The notes: a model not told the origin generated them from the letters alone. A stretch of 64,000 nt of DNA from Agaribacterium sp. ZY112 (GCF_041346925.1 NZ_CP166840.1:3719001-3783000); one strand, 5' to 3'; shown: positions 27,229-36,575, counted from the first letter of the stretch. Numbers and translations are program-made.

Positions 27229-27987
27229 ATGCGCCTGATTTCGTGGAATGTTAACGGCATTCGTGCCGTAATGAAAAAAGAATTTATGCAAAGCTTTGAG
27301 ACGATGGCTGCAGATGTGCTGTGCCTTCAAGAAACCAAGGCTCAAGATGAACAAACCTTTGAAGCACTAAAAGGGCTTGAAGGCTGGTTTATTTACACCA
27401 ATAGTGCCGAACGTAAAGGCTATAGCGGTACTGCTATTATCAGTAAAAAAGAGCCTATTTCAGTCTCTTATGGCATGGGCATAGCCGAGCATGACACAGA
27501 AGGCCGAGTAATTTGTGCCGAATACCCAGATTACCACCTTGTTACGGTTTATACACCTAACTCTGGATCAGAACTAAAGCGTTTAGAATATCGTAAAGAC
27601 TGGGACCAAGCATTCTTAGCCTATTTACAAGAGCTCGAGACCCAAAAGCCTGTTATTGTCTGCGGCGACTTAAATGTGGCCCATAAGGCGATTGACCTAA
27701 AGCGCCCAAAAGAAAACTACAACAAAGCCGCAGGCTATACACAAACAGAAATCGACGGTATCGACAATTACATCAAAGCAGGTTTTATCGACAGCTTCCG
27801 TCATGCTCGCAGTGATGAAATTAAGTATTCTTGGTGGAGTTATCGCGCTCAAGCTCGTGCGCGTAACGTAGGTTGGAGAATTGACTACTTTTTAACCTCT
27901 CAGAGTTTAGGTGATCAAATCAAAGACGCCGACATTTATAACAATATTATGGGCTCGGACCACTGCCCCGTCGTATTAGAACTTTAA
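27229..27987 (+). CDS. xthA: Exodeoxyribonuclease III / AP endonuclease
   Basis: Cuts 5' of abasic sites and removes 3' blocking groups in base-excision repair. The 252-residue protein has all the exonuclease III active-site blocks: ISWNVNGIRAV (residues 4-14), LCLQETKAQ with the metal-binding Glu, GDLNVAH with the catalytic Asp/Asn, and GSDHCPV with the final Asp-His pair near the C-terminus. A frame extension to 27175 exists, but ATG 27229 after GGGAG is the clear start. Confidence 0.96.
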   Translation: MRLISWNVNGIRAVMKKEFMQSFETMAADVLCLQETKAQDEQTFEALKGLEGWFIYTNSAERKGYSGTAIISKKEPISVSYGMGIAEHDTEGRVICAEYPDYHLVTVYTPNSGSELKRLEYRKDWDQAFLAYLQELETQKPVIVCGDLNVAHKAIDLKRPKENYNKAAGYTQTEIDGIDNYIKAGFIDSFRHARSDEIKYSWWSYRAQARARNVGWRIDYFLTSQSLGDQIKDADIYNNIMGSDHCPVVLEL

Positions 27988-28021
27988 ACTGCCAACATAG
28001 AAGTCTACAAGGACAGCACTG

Positions 28022-29455
28022 ATGACTATTTCTCGCAGCTTGTGCACGCTACTTTTATTGTGCCTGACAGGCCTTGCCCAAGCAGGCTCCCTTTATCTGC
28101 CGATGCATTTAAGCCCAGAAATTGAACGCCGCGTCGATGAGCTTTTTCTTCTTGCTGGCATGCCTCAAGTCAAAAAGCCCATCCCTGTAAAGCTGGTACA
28201 CACAGCCATGGCTAAGGCCGAGCGAAAGCACCCAACCGAAGTGTCTAAAATACGCCATTACTTAGAGCGCTACAGCAACACTGCCAGTTTCACTCATATC
28301 AGCGTAGGCCTTAGTAATCCGCAAAATTTCGACACTGCTCTGGCGAATCAGCGTGGTCTTGGTATCAAAAGCCGCTACCAAGTCTCTGCAAACGCTTACT
28401 GGGCCGTCAACGATAATATCGCTGTTAATATTGGTGGTATCGCAGGTGAGCGTGACGGAGAGCGTGATGAATTTGCCGAGGGCACCTTTTTATCCGTCGG
28501 TACCGACTGGCTACAAGCAGATATAGGTTATCGCGCTCACTGGTGGAGCCCAATGCAAGACAGCGCAATGCTAATAAGCACTCAAGCTGCCGCCATGCCG
28601 GGTATAACCTTTAGCAACGTAAGACCAATAAGTAGCTTAGGTTTTAGCTACGAAGTGTTTATGAAGCGAATGTCTAAATCAGACAAAATCAAAAGCCAAG
28701 ACGGTAGCGAGCGCCTAGAAGGCAACCCTCGACTCTTTGGTTTGCACTTAGGTTTTAGCCCCTTTACTAACTTCAATCTAGGTATTAACCGCTTAATGCA
28801 ATACGGCGGCGCTGATCGAGACGACAGTTTTAAAAACTTAATGAAAGCATTTTTTCGGCCTGCCCAGCAAGATAACAGCGGCGATCAAGGTCTCGATTTT
28901 GGTAATCAATTAAGCTCCATTACCGTTGCTTACAGCTTTGAGCACATTATCCCTGTAGGTCTAAGCATGGAATACGCAGGAGAAGATACTTCGGAAGGCC
29001 AAAATGGCCTGCTAGGTAATACCTCATTATTGTTTGGGCTGAACTTGCCACAAATTGGTGATCACCTTTCTTTAAATTGGGAACACGCAGAATGGCAAAC
29101 TGCTTGGTATGTAAACGGCAACTATGGTGATGGCTTAACGCAATGGGGAGCCATACTTGGCCACTGGGGAGCCGAGCATCGCAAGCCTGGCCACGCTGTT
29201 GGCGCAGCAACCGATAGCCTAACGATGCACTGGGATTTCCTACAAGGCACAGAGCTTGGATTTAACTGGCGACAAGTCGCCAACCAATGTTCAACAGAAA
29301 GCTGTAAAAACATAGCCAATTATAAAGACGGCTATGAATATGGTTTCGAACTCAACCAGGCTTATGGTGAGCTGATTCTTAACCTGGGTTTAAGCAGTGG
29401 CCAGACTGTATTTGGCGATAGCTTCGGACGAATTAGTGGAGGCATCCGATGGTAA
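28022..29455 (+). CDS. Wzi-like capsule assembly outer-membrane protein
   Basis: A 477-residue outer-membrane beta-barrel related to Wzi, the surface lectin that retains capsule. The signal peptide is residues 1-21 (ending GLAQA). A helical N-terminal part with LSPEIERRVDELFLLAGMP and a conserved PIPV block precedes a barrel rich in alternating aromatic residues, ending GGIRW. The ribosome-binding site AAGGAC lies before ATG 28022. It is followed without a gap by a second small barrel gene. No capsule synthesis genes are adjacent, so its ligand may be another surface polysaccharide. Confidence 0.8.
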   Translation: MTISRSLCTLLLLCLTGLAQAGSLYLPMHLSPEIERRVDELFLLAGMPQVKKPIPVKLVHTAMAKAERKHPTEVSKIRHYLERYSNTASFTHISVGLSNPQNFDTALANQRGLGIKSRYQVSANAYWAVNDNIAVNIGGIAGERDGERDEFAEGTFLSVGTDWLQADIGYRAHWWSPMQDSAMLISTQAAAMPGITFSNVRPISSLGFSYEVFMKRMSKSDKIKSQDGSERLEGNPRLFGLHLGFSPFTNFNLGINRLMQYGGADRDDSFKNLMKAFFRPAQQDNSGDQGLDFGNQLSSITVAYSFEHIIPVGLSMEYAGEDTSEGQNGLLGNTSLLFGLNLPQIGDHLSLNWEHAEWQTAWYVNGNYGDGLTQWGAILGHWGAEHRKPGHAVGAATDSLTMHWDFLQGTELGFNWRQVANQCSTESCKNIANYKDGYEYGFELNQAYGELILNLGLSSGQTVFGDSFGRISGGIRW

Positions 29456-29985
29456 GAGTAATAATCACAGCCAGTTTGTGCTTTTTGAGCACACTAAGCC
29501 TTGGCGCAGAATTTAAAGTCACACTTGGCGCGGGACAAAGCAGCGTTGTCTATAGAGCTGACGATCCAGCACTAGAAAACGACGATCACAAAAGTACAGC
29601 CCCTTTTTTCGCCTTGAACCTGAAAAATAATATCGATTATGCTCAGAAACATTGGCTAGGGGCTGGCGTCGACTTTGAAAAAATTGACGACATGCAAGTA
29701 ACGGGATTTCGAGCTTTAGATTATCAATGGCGTTTTAGCCCACGCTGGCACACCGGCGCCTTTATTGGAGCGGCCAGTGTTGACAATATCGTGCCACAAA
29801 ACGGTTATTATTATGGCGCCCACATTGGCCTTTTTGCCTTAGAAAAGCGTTTGAGTGTTGATCTAGAATGGCGCCACGGAGAAGGGCTTGCCCGAGATAA
29901 ACAACCGGGAGAACCGAGTGAAGGCCGGCCTGATATTTTCTTGGACTACAGCTCCTTGGGACTACAAGCAAGCTGGCACTTTTAG
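29449..29985 (+). CDS. Small outer-membrane beta-barrel protein
   Basis: A 178-residue hypothetical protein with a signal peptide (about 1-19, ending SLGAE) and an eight-strand-like barrel pattern that ends in WHF. I do not recognise the family. Its start ATG overlaps the stop of the Wzi-like gene (ATGGTAA), so the two are translationally coupled and probably act together at the cell surface. It ends seven bases before the convergent rimI gene. Confidence 0.6.
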   Translation: MVRVIITASLCFLSTLSLGAEFKVTLGAGQSSVVYRADDPALENDDHKSTAPFFALNLKNNIDYAQKHWLGAGVDFEKIDDMQVTGFRALDYQWRFSPRWHTGAFIGAASVDNIVPQNGYYYGAHIGLFALEKRLSVDLEWRHGEGLARDKQPGEPSEGRPDIFLDYSSLGLQASWHF

Positions 29986-29992
29986 ACTGTAG

Positions 29993-30487
29993 CTAGTTAA
30001 AAGCAGCCAAAGAAAGTGAATATAAAAGAGCGTCTTCTCGCTCTTTTTTTTGCTCTGTTTTTTTATAATAGCCTTTACGTCGTCCATCTAAGCTAAAGCC
30101 AAGACTGCTATAGAGTTTAATCGCCGCTTTATTAGAGGCTCTCACCTCCAACATCAACCTGATAAGACCTTGCGTTAATAAAAGCTTACACACTTGGTTT
30201 AAAAATAAACTCCCCAGGCCCAGCCCCTGTTTATCCTTTTTAACTGAAATAATTAACAACTCGGCCTCATCGAGAACAATATGAAATACGGCATAAGCAA
30301 TAAGCTCACCCGCACAACACAAACCTAAACATAGTTGATCATTATTTAGAATACGTCTAAGCGCTGACTCTGGCCAAGGATGCTTGGATGCACCTAGCTC
30401 TATGGCAGAGATAGACTCAAAATCATCAATAGTTAAATCAACAAGTTCATACTCACCGCCTGCAACACCAGATACAAGTGAACTCAT
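29993..30487 (-). CDS. rimI: Ribosomal protein S18-alanine N-acetyltransferase RimI
   Basis: A GNAT acetyltransferase of 164 residues that acetylates the N-terminal alanine of ribosomal protein S18 using acetyl-CoA. The acetyl-CoA-binding segment reads KKDKQGLGLGSLFLNQV (Q/R-x-x-G-x-G/A pattern) and LEVRASNKAAIKLYSSLGF is the family signature. It follows the holD-like gene with one base between. The holD-rimI pairing is the same as in E. coli and Pseudomonas and supports both calls. Confidence 0.92.
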   Translation of the reverse strand: MSSLVSGVAGGEYELVDLTIDDFESISAIELGASKHPWPESALRRILNNDQLCLGLCCAGELIAYAVFHIVLDEAELLIISVKKDKQGLGLGSLFLNQVCKLLLTQGLIRLMLEVRASNKAAIKLYSSLGFSLDGRRKGYYKKTEQKKEREDALLYSLSLAAFN

Positions 30488-30488
30488 A

Positions 30489-31535
30489 TTAACGAGGTAA
30501 AAGCGCTAATGAAGACCAAAGCTTCTTTTTAAGTTCTGGCTCATAAAGAAAAGCTCTTAACGAAGGCAAAACAAGCGCAGGCAATCCATAAACATCACTT
30601 TGATGCACAGCAAAACAAAGCTCTGAATAGGGTACTGATGAGCCTAAGATCAACTTGGCTGCATCCTCCCCCCATAAAATAAACCCCTTAGGCTGATGCT
30701 TTTGAAAACGACTGTCAAAAAAATCAAACATCATGTCGGAAGCCGCCTGCCAACTTTGAAACTGGCTTGGGCTTCCTGGAATGGGCCATCGCTGTAACTC
30801 CATCGATGGTAAATGCGCAATAGAAAATCGAGCAGCCAGAATCTTACTAAGCAAGGCGTGTGTTGGTAAGGCATCGCCCTCTTGTTGTGAGTCTAAAATT
30901 TGGTAAGACTGGCTAAGAGTGTATAAAGCCAATTGAAAAGATGCGGGTTCAGCTTGGCTGTTATCAGCCACAGTTTTTTCTGAAGCCGTATTAAGCGCAT
31001 CACTCGCTTGAGTATCAGCCCGAGAAAAAGCTGTCGAAGCCTCAGTAAGCTGAGAAAGCGCAGTATCAAGCTCGACCTGCTTATCGGTAGAGTGCACCTG
31101 CTGAGCAGCAGGCAACTGAGAGACAGAGGGTACTGTGCTAGAAGCTTGAGGCCCCTGCTGCTGCATAGAAGGCATAGGTTTAAATGCTGCAAGCTCTTGT
31201 GTGACGCTGGTTTTAGGCTTGCTATTGGTGCTATTGATACGCGGACTCAAATCACCAAAGTTCTCAAGTACGCTATTTAAACCATTACTTAGAGGCCGTA
31301 AACTCTCCTCAGAGTTTGTAGCACTCCCGGCCCCAATCTCACCATTCAAGCCCGCGGCAATTTGAGCAGCGGATGCGGCAGAGGACTCAGCATGATGCCC
31401 AGATTCTGAATCAGGCGAATCAGCAAGCGGCAGGACGCAAAGCCTTGGCCTAGTGCCGTTGGTTAATAAGCGCCTAGGAACAAAACTAGCGATACCCATG
31501 GCATCGAGATAATTCATGCGAGTCAGTTCATTCAT
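30489..31535 (-). CDS. holD: HolD-like DNA polymerase III psi subunit with long linker
   Basis: A 348-residue protein from ATG 31535. The N-terminus (YLDAMGIASFVPRR) resembles the start of HolD, where psi contacts the clamp loader. The C-terminus (LPALVLPSLRAFLYEPELKK then LW) resembles the SPALTDLRAN-ARAALW end of E. coli HolD. Between them lies a Ser/Gln/Ala-rich low-complexity linker of about 140 residues. Pseudomonas psi is also larger than the enterobacterial one. The neighbour rimI supports the assignment. The frame is open to 31664, but that would overlap the preceding gene and adds an unlikely cysteine-rich leader. Confidence 0.6.
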   Translation of the reverse strand: MNELTRMNYLDAMGIASFVPRRLLTNGTRPRLCVLPLADSPDSESGHHAESSAASAAQIAAGLNGEIGAGSATNSEESLRPLSNGLNSVLENFGDLSPRINSTNSKPKTSVTQELAAFKPMPSMQQQGPQASSTVPSVSQLPAAQQVHSTDKQVELDTALSQLTEASTAFSRADTQASDALNTASEKTVADNSQAEPASFQLALYTLSQSYQILDSQQEGDALPTHALLSKILAARFSIAHLPSMELQRWPIPGSPSQFQSWQAASDMMFDFFDSRFQKHQPKGFILWGEDAAKLILGSSVPYSELCFAVHQSDVYGLPALVLPSLRAFLYEPELKKKLWSSLALLPR

Positions 31536-31615
31536 GCTGGCATTGTAACAAGAATCAAAACAGCTGTAATAGGCATCAGAACGGGGCCGAGAACCACCCC
31601 GCCCCCAAAAGCGCC

Positions 31616-32068
31616 TTAACCGGTCTCCAGACACACAACAACTGCGGCACTGTAGGCTTTCCAATAAATAGGAATAACATAAGATCGCAAGGCCTTAGGC
31701 AGGCGCACCTTAGAGCCTCCACCCTCAACCACAACTGGCACACTGATCATAAAGTCGTGACCAAATACACTGCGAGCATTACCACTGATGGTATTGGCAA
31801 CCTCTCCTGCCACATCTAAGATATTTTCATTACTGGTATCCGGCTCACCTAAACTTAACAACAAGTGCCTTAATAAAATTTTAGGTGCGGTGAAATACAC
31901 TGTGCCCTTATATGGGCCGCTGATACCAATAATACCGGTATAATCAAAACTAGTTGGAGACTCATTATCCGCCAAATACGGCGTACCAATAGAAACTTCT
32001 TTATCTGAGGTATGACGAAAATAATTTACTACACCGTCAATAAATACCTTAATGGTTTCTTCAGACAT
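31616..32068 (-). CDS. CheX-family phosphatase-like protein
   Basis: A 150-residue CheX/CheC-type domain protein. CheX proteins dephosphorylate CheY. The diagnostic E-x-x-N motif is present as GEVANTISG (about residues 86-94), within a DVAGEVANTISGNAR helix. The Gly-rich beta strand IIGISGPYKGTVYFTAP precedes it. Its start overlaps the stop of the CheY-like gene by eight bases, a tight coupling that indicates a shared function: removal of phosphate from that regulator. Confidence 0.85.
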   Translation of the reverse strand: MSEETIKVFIDGVVNYFRHTSDKEVSIGTPYLADNESPTSFDYTGIIGISGPYKGTVYFTAPKILLRHLLLSLGEPDTSNENILDVAGEVANTISGNARSVFGHDFMISVPVVVEGGGSKVRLPKALRSYVIPIYWKAYSAAVVVCLETG

Positions 32069-32438
32069 CTAAGCCCTCCACTAATTCGCTTAAGGCTTCA
32101 TTTAATTGCTGCTCGCTAAAAGGTTTACATAAAAAACCTCTCGCGCCTTTCTCTAAAGCAAGAATACCTGTTTCTACATCACTTAACGCCGACACAACTA
32201 AAATACGTGTATCAGGTTTTAACTTCACCATGCGCTCAACACATTCAACACCATCCATTTCAGGCATGGTTAAATCCATCGTCACCACACTTGCTTGCGT
32301 CGACTGCAACATCGTTAACGCCTCCACACCATTGCAAGCTAAACCAACCACATCAAAGCAACTTGTATCAGCACTTCTTTCAATTTTTCGACGAATGATA
32401 TTACTATCATCGACCACCAATAATTTCATTGAACTCAT
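32061..32438 (-). CDS. CheY-like single-domain response regulator
   Basis: A 125-residue receiver domain without an output domain. The acid pocket VVDD (residues 8-11), the phosphorylation site Asp55 in TMDLTMPEMDG, the switch Ser/Thr region (VVSA) and Lys105 in LCKPF are all intact, so it should be phosphorylated. It lies between a CheA-like kinase upstream and a CheX-like phosphatase downstream in one minus-strand transcript. Its output could be protein-protein contact, for example with a motility or pilus motor. Confidence 0.93.
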   Translation of the reverse strand: MSSMKLLVVDDSNIIRRKIERSADTSCFDVVGLACNGVEALTMLQSTQASVVTMDLTMPEMDGVECVERMVKLKPDTRILVVSALSDVETGILALEKGARGFLCKPFSEQQLNEALSELVEGLDV

Positions 32439-32456
32439 AATCCTTTCTCTTTCGAT

Positions 32457-34556
32457 CTAAGCTGCATGCTTAAGTGAGTTAATAGCCGGAAGAAAAACAG
32501 ATATTTTTGTACCCAAACCTCTGCGGCTGGCAATGCGGATACGACCTCGCATTGCATTAACCTGCTGCTTAATAAGATCCAAACCCACACCTGCACCGGC
32601 ATCTAGCTGATGTGAGTCTTCCGTACTAAAGCCGGGCTCAAAAATAAGAGAGGTAAGCTGTTTTGCCGACCAAGACTCCAATTGATCTTCTGTCCAGCGG
32701 CCACTTTTTATAGCCTGAGCTCGAATCCTCTCCACATCAATACCATGCCCATCATCCTTAATGACAAACTCAAGCTCACCAGTATTACTCTGCAATAAAC
32801 GTAACTCAACGCGCCCTAAAGCAGCTTTATCGACTTGTTCTCGCTCCTCACCCTCTTCAATGCCGTGCACAATAGCGTTGCGTATACCCTGCACCGCCAA
32901 GTTATTAATAAGCTCTGCCATAGGAGAGTCAGCTCCTAGCTCGGAAAGCCCACTCATCACCAAACGTGCTTGTTTTCCCGTGCGAGAAGCCACTTTATCA
33001 GTCAAATCATAAAGGTGGCTCCAGTCCCTCAACTCTACCGGTGCCACTGCTGCAGTATCAGAAAACTGAGCAAGCTTAGTCGTTAAGGATTCAACAAACT
33101 CACAGTGCTTCACAAGCTCTTCCAGCTTGACAACTAAAGGTAAGAAATCATCCCCCTCAATATTGGCCTGCTCTAGAACCACTTGTATTGATTTTTCAAA
33201 CTGGTGACTCAAACTCTCAAAGCTATCCAAGTTAAGCGCAGAGGCCTCCCCCTTCACCTTATGAATTTCAATAAAAATACTGTGTAATTTTTTCTTTAAT
33301 GATGAACTCGATTTTGAAGGCTCACGTAAAATATCGTTAACCTTGTCCAAAGAAAGTGCGAGCTGTTTAAGATAACTTTTAAGCATTGAAGGATTAGCAT
33401 GCAATATATTGGTAAGCACCTCCAATTGCTGCTCATTTTGCGCACGGCTGACAGCAAGCTCTTTCTCTAAGCGAATTCGCTCACTAATATCATCAACCGT
33501 CACCAAAATATCTTTAATCTGACCAGCCTCATAAACACGTTCAAAAGTAAAACTAAAATACTTGGTCAAGAAGCGGCCATCATTATCGGCAATATTCACT
33601 TCAATTTCTTTAAGCGGATTTAGGTCGCCAACCAAGTTACTTTTAATCTCTTCGCGAAACAGTAAAGCAATAAAACGCTGAGCCGTTTTAAGGTCTTTAT
33701 CGCTTACAACCTTACCTAGTAATTGCTCAAGGCTTAAACCTGCGAGATCCTTACGCACAAACATAGACTCAAGTACCTTAGAATATTGGGAGCTAATAAG
33801 GCAGTTCTTATCTAATAAAAATAAACCTTCACCAACCGTTTCTAATATTTCTGTTGTTTCTTTTCTGGCTCGCTCAACCCGCCTATCAGACTCTTTAAGC
33901 TGACCTAAAAAGTGAACCAAAATAATTAAAAAGTTGATAATCGCAAGACTAATACCCACTGTTTGAATCCAGCGTAAACGTGTCGCTTTGGAGGTAGCCA
34001 CATGCTCAAGCTCCACCGTCAGATCATTCATTAAGGTTAATAGCTGCAAATTGTGTTTACGACCGTAGGCAAGTGCTGAACTTAATGCCCGCTCAAGTTC
34101 ATAGTCATTCGAGGAGCTCAGAACGCCATCAATCAAAGTACTATAAGGCGCCCATAATTGTTTAGCCCTTGAGACCGCGGCAAGAGCTGGGTCAGTATTG
34201 ACGGCCTCTAGCTGAACTTTATCTCCGCCTGCACCTAGAGCCTCGCCACCGCGATCAAAGGCCCCCAAGGTTGTTTGAAATAAATTCTGCGTTAGAGCCA
34301 GCTCATCGAGTGCTCGTTGACGCTCCTCTGACTGATCTTCCGCATAGTTAATATCATGCAAGCTTTTCACCATGCGCTGACTCAGCATACGCTGACGTCC
34401 GGCGAGGTTAACGTCAACGGCGTCACCAGCGATTTCAAAACTAATATAAAAGTTAAGCGTCAGAACCGACGCATCGAGAATCAGAAATAGCGCAATAGAA
34501 ATAACAATATTTCTATATTTACCAAATAGCGTTTCAAGCACAAACAATGCCTCCAA
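32457..34556 (-). CDS. Membrane CheA-like hybrid kinase (PilJ-type sensor, PAS, Hpt, HATPase)
   Basis: A 699-residue signalling protein. Membrane helices lie at about 17-38 and 200-218 and flank a type IV-pili-chemotaxis-like sensor domain (LAGRQRMLSQRM, 51-62). A PAS domain covers about 235-360. An Hpt-like helix carries IHKVKGEASAL with His432. The C-terminal ATPase is CheA-type: GIRNAIVHGIE (N-box), KDDGHGID (G1), FEPGFSTE and GAGVGLDLIKQQV (lid). CheA dimerisation (P3) and CheW-like (P5) domains are missing. Together with the next two genes it makes a compact kinase, regulator and phosphatase relay. Confidence 0.88.
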   Translation of the reverse strand: MEALFVLETLFGKYRNIVISIALFLILDASVLTLNFYISFEIAGDAVDVNLAGRQRMLSQRMVKSLHDINYAEDQSEERQRALDELALTQNLFQTTLGAFDRGGEALGAGGDKVQLEAVNTDPALAAVSRAKQLWAPYSTLIDGVLSSSNDYELERALSSALAYGRKHNLQLLTLMNDLTVELEHVATSKATRLRWIQTVGISLAIINFLIILVHFLGQLKESDRRVERARKETTEILETVGEGLFLLDKNCLISSQYSKVLESMFVRKDLAGLSLEQLLGKVVSDKDLKTAQRFIALLFREEIKSNLVGDLNPLKEIEVNIADNDGRFLTKYFSFTFERVYEAGQIKDILVTVDDISERIRLEKELAVSRAQNEQQLEVLTNILHANPSMLKSYLKQLALSLDKVNDILREPSKSSSSLKKKLHSIFIEIHKVKGEASALNLDSFESLSHQFEKSIQVVLEQANIEGDDFLPLVVKLEELVKHCEFVESLTTKLAQFSDTAAVAPVELRDWSHLYDLTDKVASRTGKQARLVMSGLSELGADSPMAELINNLAVQGIRNAIVHGIEEGEEREQVDKAALGRVELRLLQSNTGELEFVIKDDGHGIDVERIRAQAIKSGRWTEDQLESWSAKQLTSLIFEPGFSTEDSHQLDAGAGVGLDLIKQQVNAMRGRIRIASRRGLGTKISVFLPAINSLKHAA

Positions 34557-34772
34557 AGGAATAATCTTCAGAGTGATTGCGAAGCTTGTGCCAAGAAGCT
34601 AACTAAGACTAAAAAAAGCTAATAGAGAGGATATACGAGTGGTTTTCAGCCACAACGCTTAATAAGAAAACAAAAAATAAACAAAGCTATAGGCAGGAAG
34701 TCTGAGCATTGCACCAAAACTAAGCCTTATAAAGGCTTAATCTTGTAAAGAGTGCAATCAGAGCAATAAGAT

Positions 34773-34795
34773 AAAAGAGGGCCAAGCCCTCTTTT
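34773..34795 (-). terminator. Terminator of leuA
   Basis: A 10-bp perfect stem (AAAAGAGGGC, 34773-34782, and GCCCTCTTTT, 34786-34795) with a three-base loop lies 20 bp past the leuA stop. The T-rich side of the stem falls at the 3' end on either strand, and leuA is the only gene entering it. Confidence 0.85.
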
Positions 34796-34814
34796 AAAGG
34801 CTATTAACCGTAAG

Positions 34815-36362
34815 CTACACACCGTCGTGCTGGGGATGGCTCTTACCAGATCTGGCATTCAACAAGTTCAACGCCATCAAGTAAGCCTTTACTGAGGCGA
34901 CCACGATATCGGTATCAGAACCTACACCGTTAACAATCTGGCCACCTTTTTCTAAGCGCACCGTCACCTCCCCCTGACTCTCAGTACCTTTAGTAATCGA
35001 GTTAACAGAATACAACTGTAAATCTGCATCACTATTAGCTACACTTTCAACCGCCTTAAATGCCGCATCGACAGGGCCACTACCTTCAGACTGTGCTTCA
35101 ACGCTTTTACCGTCAACTTGCAAAGTTAATCTCGCCACAGGCTTTTGGCCTGTTTTAGAATTCACTTCCATATCCACAATCAAAAACTTCTCGGTCACGT
35201 CCTTTTGAGACGATGAGCTGACCAAGGTCTGTAAATCTTCATCAAAGATTTCGTGTTTTTTATCTGCCAACTCTTTAAAGCGTGCAAAAGCTAAATTCAA
35301 TGCATCTTGTGACTCAAAACTAATGCCCAAATCATCAAAACGAGCTTTTACCGCAGCACGACCGCTATGCTTACCTAAGACGATTTTATTGGTATTCCAA
35401 CCAACATCTTCAGCCTTCATGATTTCATACGTTTCGCGATGCTTTAAAACACCATCTTGATGAATACCACTTTCATGGGCAAAGGCATTCGCCCCAACAA
35501 TGGCCTTGTTTGGCTGCACAGGAAAACCAGTAACCGATGAAACCAAACGCGAAGTAGGTACAATATGCTCAGTAATGATATCGGTCTCAACGGGAAAAAC
35601 ATCTTTACGTGTGCGCACTGCCATCACCACCTCTTCAAGCGCGGCATTACCGGCACGCTCCCCCAAGCCATTAATAGTACACTCGATCTGGCGAACACCG
35701 TTCATCACAGCTGATAATGAATTGGCAACCGCCAAACCCAAATCGTTATGGCAATGAGTTGAAAAAATAGCTTTATCCGAATTAGCTACGTTTTCAATCA
35801 AACGCTTAAACATAGCCCCGTACTCACCGGGCTCACCATAACCAACCGTATCGGGCACATTAATCGTACTAGCACCTGCATTAATGGCCGCTTCGGTTAT
35901 GCGACACATAAAATCAAAGTCAGAACGCGAGCCATCTTCTAATGAGAACTCAACATCAGAGGTATAAGATCGTGCGCGCTTAACTGCGTGAATAGCACGC
36001 TGCAAAACCGCATCAGGCTCCATACGCAACTTGTATTTCATATGGATAGGAGAAGTAGCAATAAAAGTGTGAATACGTGAACGCTCGGCACCTTTGAGCG
36101 CTTCAGCGGCACGATCAATGTCCGCATCAACAGCTCGCGCCAAACTACATACAGTGCTTTCTCGTACAGTATCCGCAACAGCCTTGACCGACTCAAAGTC
36201 ACCTGGGCTTGCGATGGCAAAACCCGCCTCAATGACATCAACACGCATTTTCTCTAACATCTTAGCTATGCGAACTTTTTCATCACGAGTCATTGATGCG
36301 CCAGGGCTTTGCTCACCATCACGCAATGTCGTATCAAAGATAACCAACTTATCTTTAGACAT
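34815..36362 (-). CDS. leuA: 2-isopropylmalate synthase
   Basis: First committed enzyme of leucine synthesis: condenses acetyl-CoA with 2-oxoisovalerate. The 515-residue long form has the catalytic TIM barrel ([17 protein letters not shown] at 8-24; [30 protein letters not shown]) and a C-terminal regulatory domain from about 390 for leucine feedback. It is monocistronic with its own terminator. A leader of some 280 bases lies upstream, with a leucine-rich peptide and several hairpins, which points to control by leucine supply. Confidence 0.97.
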   Translation of the reverse strand: MSKDKLVIFDTTLRDGEQSPGASMTRDEKVRIAKMLEKMRVDVIEAGFAIASPGDFESVKAVADTVRESTVCSLARAVDADIDRAAEALKGAERSRIHTFIATSPIHMKYKLRMEPDAVLQRAIHAVKRARSYTSDVEFSLEDGSRSDFDFMCRITEAAINAGASTINVPDTVGYGEPGEYGAMFKRLIENVANSDKAIFSTHCHNDLGLAVANSLSAVMNGVRQIECTINGLGERAGNAALEEVVMAVRTRKDVFPVETDIITEHIVPTSRLVSSVTGFPVQPNKAIVGANAFAHESGIHQDGVLKHRETYEIMKAEDVGWNTNKIVLGKHSGRAAVKARFDDLGISFESQDALNLAFARFKELADKKHEIFDEDLQTLVSSSSQKDVTEKFLIVDMEVNSKTGQKPVARLTLQVDGKSVEAQSEGSGPVDAAFKAVESVANSDADLQLYSVNSITKGTESQGEVTVRLEKGGQIVNGVGSDTDIVVASVKAYLMALNLLNARSGKSHPQHDGV

Positions 36363-36500
36363 GATATGTATCCTTTTCTAATCAACCGCTTGTGGCGGTT
36401 TAACAATGTGGTTTATGTTCCGGGTAGAAACAGTGAAAGTATATTGGCCCAACTCAAATCAATCGCCTTGCTTAAACACCAGCGCTGATAGAGAGTTAGG
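36363..36500 (-). promoter_or_regulatory. leuA 5' leader, start-proximal part with hairpin
   Basis: Between the leader-peptide stop (36501) and the leuA start there are 138 bases. A six-bp hairpin (AACCGC, 36384-36389, with GCGGTT, 36395-36400) stands 22 bases before the leuA ATG on the minus strand. No hairpin with a clear T-run was found, so a classical terminator-attenuator is not obvious. Control could act on translation. Confidence 0.45.
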
Positions 36501-36554
36501 CTAACTAAGTCGAGCCAAACAACGGGGAGGAAGGCCCAGTAACTCGACACCCAT
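36501..36554 (-). CDS. Candidate leucine-rich leader peptide upstream of leuA
   Basis: A 17-codon frame from ATG 36554 encodes a peptide with five leucines in seventeen residues (MGVELLGLPPRCLARLS). The same frame is open further upstream to GTG 36644, giving 47 residues. A leucine-rich peptide 138 bases before a leucine-biosynthesis gene is the classic layout of an amino-acid leader. No strong ribosome-binding site precedes ATG 36554, and the longer GTG form cannot be excluded. Confidence 0.5.
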   Translation of the reverse strand: MGVELLGLPPRCLARLS

Positions 36555-36575
36555 CTTAGAGGGAAGCTGCCATAT

